Source: Lophium mytilinum
Lineage: Eukaryota > Ascomycota > Dothideomycetes > Mytilinidiales > Mytilinidiaceae
Direction: 5' to 3'
Assembly: GCA_010093605.1 (NCBI GenBank)
Contig: MU004182.1
Span: 1,273,032 to 1,337,031 of the forward strand
DNA: 64,000 nt
Shown one piece after another: positions 33,847 to 42,246 of this stretch. The position numbers and the translations under genes were made by a program. The stretch's first letter is position 1, and every line of letters starts with the position of its first letter. Below the pieces are notes generated by a model. It worked only from the letters and a program-made list of their open reading frames with translations, was not told the DNA's origin and did no database searches.

Positions 33847-34751
33847 ATTCCGTAGTTTGATATTGCAGAGTGAGGATAATTAGACCGACGCCATCGTATT
33901 TGAGGAGCGCCGAGGATATGACACATTCTCCGGTTCGCAAGGCTGTGACCGGTGAAGGTTTGAAGGTTGGCCAAGAGTACTTTAGCAATCACGCATACGT
34001 GTGCCAATTAGGGGCCGCAGTAGGCGAAGCGCAAGGCATAAAGGCATCCATGCAAAATCTGCGAGTTGTGTTCTACGAACTCAGCAACCAGTAGGCGAAG
34101 CGCAAGGCATAAAGTCATCCATGCAAAATCTGCGAGTTGTGTTTTACGAAATCAGCAACCAGCGTCAAAAGCTCAGGAAAAGAGTAGCTTGCTGCGTAAG
34201 AGAAAACTGTTTCTGATCCACGCGATACTTCTCCTCATAGTTCTTGATCATTCTTAGATGCAAACAGGTTCATGGACGATTTCTACCTTGGTGCCTCATC
34301 CATACTTTCCGCCTACTGTTGGGCTGATTTATGAGGCTGTTGTGGGGGGCTGAACTTACGGTGACAGCCTCATTACCCTCAGCGCCCGCCTCCAGGCTGC
34401 AACCTCGTGGCACAGTCTAGACAACAGCAGTCGCAAATTGATAATAGGGACAAGGTGAAAGTTTTAGGAATCGGCAAGGCAAAGCCCTGAGTTCATTACG
34501 ACTTTCAGTTGCCGATCCAGCAACGGGTCGTGTCTATACCAGCGGCCTGCCTTGGAGCTCGTCAGGCTTGGACTGACTGGCACGCGGTAAGCATGTTTCT
34601 CTTCATGTGCTCCTAGCGCCTGACTTAGACCTACGACTTTGCATGGCCTAAACTCTAGAAGGTGCGTCGCAAGGGATTCACTGCGTCGACTGAGGGCCTT
34701 TTTATTGAGTTTTGCTAACTGTGGATTGTTATAGCGCGTTGATCCTTCACC
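33847..34751. promoter_or_regulatory. Divergent intergenic region between the NLR and MFS genes
   Basis: About 0.9 kb between the start codons of two divergent genes. It includes a 71 bp direct duplication (34021-34162), annotated separately. No gene is supportable inside it. Confidence 0.5.
34021..34162. repeat. 71 bp tandem duplication upstream of the NLR gene
   Basis: Two adjacent copies start with TAGGCGAAGCGCAAGGCATA at 34021 and 34092. They differ at only a few positions (AAGGCATCC/AAGTCATCC, TTCTACGAACTC/TTTTACGAAATC). The near identity points to a recent duplication. It is non-coding and lies 175 bp upstream of the NLR start codon. Confidence 0.9.
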
Positions 34752-36692
34752 ATGGCAACTCTTGAAGTCTACAACAATCCTGTCCCTCACCTCCATAACC
34801 TCAATGACCCATCGCTGGAGTTTGCCTACGACAGCGAGGAAGACCATGATGCCGGAATTTCTCCCAATCTGAGTACCTATACTTCCGTGCGGCAGTCCTT
34901 AGATATACAGCCTCAAGCACCAACTGGCGCTCCCGTCACGCAAGAAAGAACAGCGCACGATTCTGAAAAGGGTGATCTTAAGAAGGACGGCATTAGCCAC
35001 CCTACCACATCCAGCGAAGGCGTGGACGATAGGGCTGTTACAACAGGCGAATCGCCAGAAGAGGGCGCTGGATTAGCAGACCCAAATGTTATCTTTTGGG
35101 ATGGCCCAGAGGATCCAGAGAACCCTATGAATTGGTCCAATAGCTTCAAATGGGGAAACTTAGTGGTCATCCTATACATGGTCTTTGTTACGTACGTGAA
35201 TTTTCTTCTTAAGCTATAATTAAAGTTACTGGCGGAACTCCTTTTATACCTCAACTGCTCTCCCGGGACGGTTACTTGGTCGCCATTCAGGCTCAGCTAA
35301 CCTGATTAGACGTCTGGCCTCCACCATGTTGGCCCCTGGTGTGCCGGAAGTAATGGCTAAGCTTCACGAAACCTCCAGCCTTCTGGCGCCCTTTGTTGTA
35401 TCCGTCTTCTTCCTAGGCGAGGCATTTGGTCTACTTGTTCTGCTTCCTTTGAGCCAAATATACGGCCGCCGTTGGATTTATATTATCTCTAACATCCTTT
35501 TTATCATCTTTACTATTGCATGTGGAGTCTCTAGTAACTTTCATATGCTTATCGGCTTCCGGTTTCTTCAAGGGTCAGCTGGTTCTGCGTCTGTAACTCT
35601 TGCACATGGAACAATTACAGATTTAATGCCACTTAAAAAGAGAGTTTCGGTACAAGTCATCTTTGGGCTACTATATGGTGCTGGGTTGTTTCTTGGCCCC
35701 GTAACTGGTGGATTTCTTATACAAGCGAAAGGTTGGCAATGGGTCTTCTACTTGACTGCATCATCGGTAGGTTTAATCATCTTTTAGTCTCACGGCATAC
35801 TTATACGACTACGCAGACCGGGTTCATTCCCATTCTTGGATTCTTTCTCTTAAGTGAGACTTTCGCTCCGGTACTTCTGGAACGAAGAGCTGCGAAGCTT
35901 CGCGTAGATACTGGCAACCTGGACCTCCACTCACCCTCAACCATCTTACCGAACGAGGTTTTCCGCCTTAGCATCGTGCGGCCTATTAGACTGCTGCTAA
36001 CCTCGCCTATTGTCCTCTTTATGTCACTTTACGTAGCTTTGGCCTCTGGAATATTTTGCCTGCTCCTTTCAACTATGACTTTTGTCTTGAAAGAGAGATA
36101 TCACTTCTCCACCGGCATAGTTGGGCTCACCTATATTGGTGTAGGTGTCGGCCGAATTGTTGGCCAATTCTTTATCGGCGTCTTTAGCGCATATCTTCCC
36201 AACAAGGCTGAGGGCAAACTATTGAAGCTAGAACATTATATATCCATAACGCTAACGGTCCTTGGCGGTTTTTGGATGCCTATTGGACTCTTCATGTATG
36301 GCTGGGGAACAGAGAAAGTCATTCACTGGATCGTTCCACTCATTGGTACCGCATTTGTTGCGGCAGGGCTATGGCACAACTACGTATGTATCCCTAATTC
36401 GAGACCCTCTCTTTAGTTCCTTTAATAGATTTAGTTAACGTTCTTTCTATAGAAGACGGCCGTCAAATATATCATACGTGCGGTCAAGATAGAGGACAAC
36501 ACTTCTGCAACAACCGCTATAATAGTCTTGCGTCCCGTTATTGATGCTATACTTCCTCTCGCCGGTCTTGTGATATACGATAAGCTTGGTCTTGGCTGGG
36601 GGAACTCACTTCTAGGGTTTATTGCCCTTGCATTAATCCTCATTCCCGTCATCTTCAAGGTTTACGGAGAGCGGACAAATTCAAAGTACTAG
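34752..36692 (+). CDS. MFS transporter, likely exporter of the peptide cluster
   Basis: Four exons (34752-35191, 35310-35766, 35817-36383, 36453-36692) give 567 residues. A long acidic cytoplasmic N-terminus leads to DPENPMNWSNSFKWGNLVVIL, the signature entry of the fungal drug:H+ antiporter-1 type transporters. It is followed by MLAPGVPEVMAKLHETSS, GEAFGLLVLLPLSQIYGRRW and AHGTITDLMPLKKR. The C-terminal membrane part ends DKLGLGWGNSLLGFIALALI. The last helix pair (36453-36540) matches the family less well than the rest, so exon 4's start could be slightly off. The gene lies head-away from the NLR gene and tail-to-tail with the repeat-peptide precursor, 133 bp apart. I infer that it exports the peptide product or protects the producer. 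Confidence 0.85.
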
Positions 36693-36825
36693 ACTAGTAT
36701 GCTGTACTATCAGCCTTTGTGCCTCCAAAACTTCTACGACTATCAACGCTAAAGCGGCCCCAGTTGGCATCAAATGTTGAATTTGATCATTCCTTGCGAC
36801 AGTGGTGTGTCGTTAGACAGGCTGT

Positions 36826-37382
36826 CTAAACAGCTTGCTTGATCTCTTTCCGCTTCTTCCAGTCTCCGGATTGCCAGAAAGCAAGATCTTCCGAAGCCTC
36901 CTCTGCATGCCGCTTTGCCTTCTCCTTAGCATCGCGTTTCCAATCCCCGGATTGCCAGAAAGCAAGATCCTCCGAGGCCTCTTCCGCGCTTCGCTTCACC
37001 TTCTTATCCGCATCACGTTTCCAGTCCCCGGATTGCCAGAACGCAAGATCTTCCGAGGCCTGCTCTGCACTTCGTTTCGCGTTCTCCTCTGCGGCACGTT
37101 TCCAGTCCCCAGATTGCCAAAACGCGAGGTCTTCAGAAGCTTCTTCTGCATTTCGTTTGGCCTTCTTGTCCGCTTCGCGTTTCCAATCGCCGGATTGCCA
37201 GAAAGCAAGATCCTCGGAAGCCTCCTCGGGGCTACGCTCGGAGAGTGCATTCTATACAGCTTCAGCCTCCTATGATGTCTGATAGACACTGTTCGAGGAA
37301 TACATACCCTTTTACTAGGCTGCAGAGGTGTAGCCACGACTGAGGCAGCCAGAATCGAGATGGCGAGAATGCTGCACTTCAT
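36826..37382 (-). CDS. Secreted Kex2-type repeat precursor, candidate dikaritin (RiPP) precursor peptide
   Basis: Two exons, 37382-37308 and 37251-36826, give 166 residues. Exon 1 encodes a signal peptide (MKCSILAISILAASVVATPL) ending with a KR site, exactly where the intron falls. Exon 2 encodes five copies of a unit whose conserved block is EASEDLAFWQSGDWK, four followed by KR and the last by KR after an extra Lys. A six-residue spacer ending with another KR (EADKKAKR, AAEENAKR, DADKKVKR, DAKEKAKR) separates the copies, with an 81 nt period. Kex2 cleavage would release five near-identical acidic peptides ending in LAFWQSGDW. Across all five copies the DNA of DLAFWQSGDW differs only at synonymous third positions. 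The neighbouring UstYa gene makes a cyclised dikaritin-type product the best inference. Alternatives are a pheromone-like or secreted repeat protein that is not cyclised. Confidence 0.85.
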
Positions 37383-38286
37383 GTTTGTCAAGATTTATTA
37401 GACGAGAGAAAGAGCTTCAGAAGAGTGTCTCCAATGATGACCGGAAGATTCAGTGCTGTCGGTCCACAGTCTTTTATACCACTGCAGCTATTGTCAGCTT
37501 CTGATCAGTATTCGGATTTGGATGCAGGCATCCCGGGCGTCACACGTAGGAAACAAAGCTGTTTCTGGTATCCTAACGCATGCCCCACTTGACATGCTGA
37601 CAAGAACTAGGTGTCGGCCAACATTTCACATTCGGCGCCACTATTTCGTATGCATAAACCTGACCTGCTTAGGTTTCCCGGCTGTCTCAAAGAGTCTTGA
37701 AGCGTCAATCCACTCATGTTGTAGTCGCCCAGGTTCATGATCCTCAAAGTTTCCCAGAACCAATACTAAAAGGGGAAGATTTGCATTTCGTTTCTGGGGT
37801 TTGGTATATGGGCCACTTGCCGATCCCTGTTAGAAAACTTATGCTACTTTAGGAATCGAATTGATCAATACCCATGTCGATCACTTGTAATGCTCCGGAA
37901 TCGCTCGGAGGACGCCACCCATATTACATATTGCAGACTGAAACATCCCCACAAAACAAATTGAGCTGACATTGTACAAGACCCATTGCATCATAGATCC
38001 TCGCATTGAAATGGGGGCCGTATTATTATGTACGGGTGCCGGGACGAACCGACTTCCGAAACGTAGATACCCCAATCCTACAGCTCCTCCCGATGTAAAC
38101 CATGCTTTATTTGAACAAAGCTTGTGGAGCACGTAACAGGGCCCCGAGGAGCGTAATATATACTAGATATTTCTCGTCGCCACGTGACTATTCGATCAAC
38201 AGCTTGGAGAACAACACCGTTCAGAGGAAAGACCTTATTTATCAAATTGCATCTTGGATAACTAATGATGCTGATCATCTACGTAT
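37383..38286. other. Intergenic, promoter of the precursor gene
   Basis: About 0.9 kb between the precursor start codon and the UstYa stop codon. Short frames (37453-37740, 37881-38132, 38102-38290) show no domain. No additional precursor copy was seen. Confidence 0.45.
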
Positions 38287-39281
38287 TTAAGTTTCCCTCT
38301 TTTCTTCTACGGGCCTCTTGTTCCGTGTCAATTTGACAACCTTTCGGTCCTTCGCCCATTGGATGAGTGAAGTCCAGTCGCGACAGGTATGGACTACGTG
38401 AGCCTCGGGATGTAGCAGGTCAGTTCCATCAGTCTCATTTTTGCCCCATTTCCAGGGTAATGGAGTTACATCTCCCGAACACATTAAGCTCTGCCGGATA
38501 CTGTCCACACAATGGTCAACATGCTCGAGCTCTAGCATTTTCTCCTCTACATATGTGTCAGGAACTACTCCCCACACCTTTTTGCGGATGATGTTCTAGC
38601 TCAGAGCGAGTTAGACGCATGCGCTATACTAACGAAGACAGGAAGATCAATTGAACACATACCAGACAGTGCATTTGATGGAAAACGTCTATTGAGACCA
38701 AATAGTTTTCTGGGTCATCGGGTATCCGGACCGTCTTATTTACAAGTTTTGCCGCCTCTATTGCGGATATTCGAGTTATCGTAGCTACATCTAGTGAGTA
38801 TACTACGCTCCTTAGACTCGTCTAAATGACGCTTGTTGACTTACAAGGATATAACTCTTCCCATGCTTGTTCAACCTCCACAGTCGGTGGGCCTTGGAAT
38901 TTTGTGACTTGAGAACGAAATCCAGAGGCATAAACGACATCATGAAATCGAATCGCATCATGAACAGGTGCTACCCTTTGTATTAGCACTGTAATGTACT
39001 CTGCTGGCTGCCGTTTACCCACAATACACTCCATGAGCTCGCTCAGCTCGATCAGCTGCACTAAACCACAGGACGGCGTTGAAGGATAAAGAGACGCCAA
39101 GAATAATACACTGCACGACTATGATAAGGCTAATCCGGAGGCGCTTTTTGAAAGTTACTGGTGACAGCGCGTTTTCGACTTCGGTAGACTTGCGATTGAG
39201 GAAAGGCTCGCTTTCGAGCTGCTTATCATGAGGGGAGGAATCAGTGGAAAGACGCTGGTCTGTCGTAAACATTGCGTTCAT
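38287..39281 (-). CDS. UstYa-family (DUF3328) oxidase
   Basis: Four exons (39281-39067, 38975-38845, 38790-38663, 38595-38287) give 260 residues. A cytoplasmic head of about 48 residues precedes one membrane helix (LRISLIIVVQCIILGVSLSF). After it come the family segments YASGFRSQVTKFQGPPTVEV with EQAWEELY, then the first HxxHC motif in DVFHQMHCL (residues 153-157), and the second in EHVDHCVDSIRQSLMCSGDV (residues 183-187). The end matches too: HTCRDWTSLIQWAKDR. UstYa proteins install ether or C-C crosslinks in dikaritin precursors such as ustiloxin, phomopsin and asperipin, and both metal-binding HxxHC motifs are intact here. It is on the same strand as the repeat precursor and about 0.9 kb upstream of it. 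Confidence 0.92.
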
Positions 39282-39934
39282 TGACTTTCATCAACCGTAC
39301 GAAGGTTTCCGATGAGATGGAGGAGGTGTATCGCAGCGGACACAACAACGGGAATGTTTCGGGGTCATTCGGTGGAGCTGGACTAAATTGGGGCACGTTA
39401 GGTGAGACGCTCTACACGTCTCTACTACTTTTGCAACAACTAATCCGGGCTGAGGCAATAATAGTTTGCAAAACCCGATGCCAACCCCATATGAGCAATT
39501 GAGTCGGATCTGCTCTGATCCGTGGAGCCGGCGACGATCGCCTCTAAATATGGAAGTAATGCGATGTCCGCAGGAGGACATTGCTTCTGCATCTACAAGG
39601 GATATGTCGTCGGCACATCGGGATCGCGTAAGATGCCTAATCGCATCCTGGCACCTATGAGAGCCAGGTACTACGTATACAAGGACATGGAAGTATGCTT
39701 TAAGGTGGGTACCCAACAATGGCAAATTCCGGTCAGCCCTAAAGTCTTATATCTAGTTGTGGGTAACCAATAAGGACTGAGTATATAAGCTCACAAACTT
39801 GATGAAGTGGTTGTATAGTATCCCATCTCCTTGTTCTCACTATCTCGCAGCGGACATCACTCTTTCAATAATACCGCAAGTCCAATTCGGTCCGTCGAAA
39901 CACCCAACAAATCTCAACCTAAGGCCCCACTTCC
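39282..39934. promoter_or_regulatory. Divergent promoter between the UstYa and FAD oxidoreductase genes
   Basis: 653 bp between two divergent start codons of the putative peptide cluster, suggesting co-regulation. A TATATAAG-like stretch at 39783-39790 is placed suitably for the FAD gene. Frames inside (39291-39725, 39522-39773) have no domain content. Confidence 0.5.
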
Positions 39935-41332
39935 ATGGTTTGGTCAACATCATGGCTGTTTCATGCCATCGTTACTGCATCCCTTGCCATCGGTACGGCA
40001 TGCTCACAACCATCCGGACATGAAGCAATCACCCGCGATGTGTGCATCATCGGAGGTGGTGCCTCAGGCACCTACGCAGCCGTACGACTGCAAGATTTGG
40101 GATTCAGCGTTACGTTGATTGAGCAGGACGACTCCCTTGGAGGAATGGTGAATACATACACCGATCCGGACGGCGACATCCCAATCGACTACGGGGTAGC
40201 AGACTACCGTTCAAACATCTCTGTAGTGGAGAGTTTTCTCAAGCGCCTCGATATCGCGTATGGTCCTTCGGAATCTACAGAAGGCACTACCGTGCGGGCA
40301 AACCTGGATACCGGCCAGAGAGTACTAAACTATACGTCTCCAAATGCTCTCGATGCTCTGACCCGATACGGCGAAGTGGCCGCCAAATACTCAGAACTGG
40401 AACATGGCTACTATCTTCCCGAACCCGTCCCGGAAGATCTTCTGATGCCATTTGGCCAGTTCATCGAGAAGTACAATGTTAGTGGTGTTATCCACGTGGT
40501 CTACCGCAGCTACGGGGATATCCTGCACCAGCCTACCCTTTACGTGATGAAATACTTCGGAGCCAACGCCATCTACAATCTCTTCAACGGTTTCATAGGC
40601 ACCAAGAGCCAGAATAACTCTGAAATCTACGACAAAGCTGCCAGAGTGCTAAGCGGAAACGTAATGCTCCATAGTCACGTGGTCTCAACGAATATGACTG
40701 CAGATGGGGATGGGTTAATCGAGATTAGAGTTCAGTCACCACTGGGTCTGGAGATCATACGAGCGAGGAAGCTAGTAATAACTATTCCACCTCTAATCTC
40801 TAACCTGGATGGGTTCGATCTTGGTAATTCGGAAAAAACCCTCTTTGGTCAGTTCCAATCAGTCGGCTATTACACATCTCTAGTCCAAAATACGGGACTT
40901 CCAGCCAATACAGCAGTCCTGAACACAAACAGCAACAACCTTTACGACCTGCCCACCCTCCCGAGCGTCTACCAGATCGTCCCTACCAAAGGCACTGGGC
41001 TGTATCAGGTGGAATACGGCAGCCCCTCCCCTCAGCCAATCGAGTCCGTCAAATCAGACATCCTCGCCTCTATACGCCGGCTAAAGACTACCGGAATCGC
41101 TAATGTCACGGAAGACGGCGAGCCTCAATTCGTGGCATTCGCTTCCCACACGCCATTCCAGCTGACAGTCCCCGCCGACGCCATCAAGTCCGGATTCTAT
41201 TCGAAGCTATACGCGCTACAAGGCCAGAAGCAGACGTTCTACACGGGAGCTGCATTCCACGCATATGACTCGTCGCTGCTGTGGCGGTTTACTGAGGATC
41301 TACTGCCGAAGATCTCAAGCGGCTTAAATTAG
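39935..41332 (+). CDS. Secreted FAD-dependent oxidoreductase
   Basis: A single exon of 465 residues. An N-terminal signal peptide (MVWSTSWLFHAIVTASLAIG) is followed by DVCIIGGGASGTYAAVRLQD, a classic FAD-binding dinucleotide motif, and by LIEQDDSLGGMVNTYTDPDG. Later segments KLVITIPPLISNLDGF and FYTGAAFHAYDSSLLWRFTE close the FAD fold in amine-oxidase-like style. Several NxS/T sites support passage through the secretory pathway. It resembles fungal secreted flavoproteins annotated as beta-cyclopiazonate-dehydrogenase-like; that name should not be taken as its reaction. It is divergent from UstYa, and I infer that it oxidises the secreted or ER-resident peptide product. An unrelated small-molecule role is possible. 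Confidence 0.82.
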   Translation: MVWSTSWLFHAIVTASLAIGTACSQPSGHEAITRDVCIIGGGASGTYAAVRLQDLGFSVTLIEQDDSLGGMVNTYTDPDGDIPIDYGVADYRSNISVVESFLKRLDIAYGPSESTEGTTVRANLDTGQRVLNYTSPNALDALTRYGEVAAKYSELEHGYYLPEPVPEDLLMPFGQFIEKYNVSGVIHVVYRSYGDILHQPTLYVMKYFGANAIYNLFNGFIGTKSQNNSEIYDKAARVLSGNVMLHSHVVSTNMTADGDGLIEIRVQSPLGLEIIRARKLVITIPPLISNLDGFDLGNSEKTLFGQFQSVGYYTSLVQNTGLPANTAVLNTNSNNLYDLPTLPSVYQIVPTKGTGLYQVEYGSPSPQPIESVKSDILASIRRLKTTGIANVTEDGEPQFVAFASHTPFQLTVPADAIKSGFYSKLYALQGQKQTFYTGAAFHAYDSSLLWRFTEDLLPKISSGLN

Positions 41333-41436
41333 CAAGGGGCGTGCAAAGATCGTAGTCATGAATAATGTTAAACAAATCAGCGGTCTATTCTTGTTGCTAT
41401 TCGTGTGTGAATGATACTGAAGAACTACCGGGGCTC

Positions 41437-41715
41437 TTATCTATCACCCAACTGAGACATCACCCCAGCAACCGGCGTAGCAGCGGCCTCTCGTGCACCA
41501 AAACTCCACGTATAGACCGGGAGGTCAATCGAAGAGGAAGCAGACCAGGACAAAGACGAGGCTGATGTCGTTAAACTGGTCGTAGAAGACTTACAACACC
41601 AGATCCACTTCGAATAACACTTATACTCGCATCCTTCCTTTGGGCACAGCTCGTGTTCCTCGAATCCTTTGCCCCGAGAAACTCTAGGGCGGTAGATCAG
41701 GCTAGCATTCCCCAT
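41437..41715 (-). CDS. Possible small Cys-rich protein, 92 aa
   Basis: The frame begins MGNASLIYRPRVSRGKGFEE and contains CPKEGCEYKCYSKWIWCC, six cysteines in 18 residues, followed by a Ser/Thr-rich tail. There is no convincing signal peptide and no detected domain. It might be a short gene, part of a larger spliced gene, or chance. It lies between the FAD oxidoreductase and the first HET gene. Confidence 0.3.
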   Translation of the reverse strand: MGNASLIYRPRVSRGKGFEEHELCPKEGCEYKCYSKWIWCCKSSTTSLTTSASSLSWSASSSIDLPVYTWSFGAREAAATPVAGVMSQLGDR

Positions 41716-42246
41716 GAGAAGTGCTTAGGGGGTCAATTTTGCTGGCAAAAAGGATAATATACCTAAAGAGCTAAGCCATCACTCATCTCTGCGCTTTCCC
41801 CTTTTTCTGATATTAATGCTCTGTGTGGTCCTTCACTGCGTTCCGATGATCGCAAGTCATATTGGCCCACGTCACCCTCAACTTAGAAGTAGATCCACGT
41901 TCAGCACTAACATCTCCGATATCAACGCCATCCCAATTTCACCTCACTCACGTGAATACTAAGTAGAAGGTTATTAGGATGCACCTAGAACTGCAAAGAA
42001 TAGGTGGTTTACAGGCTAATTTAGATGCCCCCAATTACTGCTTGCAAGGAGGCCTGGTTAGCGCTACCCTAGAATCTCTTTAATAAGCTGGCAAATAGCA
42101 TAGAAAAAAGGCTAGCAGCAGTTAGGAAGGCTAGGGGCTAGTATACCACGTATTAATTGCATCGGAATCTGGCGTGGTTGTAGTGAACGGCGTTGTGATA
42201 TTTTCCCATGTACACAAACTTTTGGCTTAGTACTGTACCATTCCCA
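41716..42246. other. Intergenic, partly AT-rich
   Basis: Contains AT-biased sequence around 41950-42190 and no supportable gene. Confidence 0.45.

Noticed and set aside
36835-37282. Two plus-strand frames with internal repeats (for example SPDCQKARSSEAS)
   Set aside because: They are complements of the precursor repeat; only the minus strand gives a signal peptide, KR sites and synonymous-only variation.
36826-37382. Interpretation as an alpha-factor-type mating pheromone precursor
   Set aside because: Signal peptide, KR sites and repeats fit, but the repeated peptide lacks the WCxxxGQxCW pattern of filamentous ascomycete pheromones, and a UstYa gene is adjacent.
36996-37391. Unspliced minus-strand frame starting with the precursor signal peptide
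   Set aside because: It reads through the intron at 37307-37252 into the wrong frame; splicing is needed to reach the repeats.
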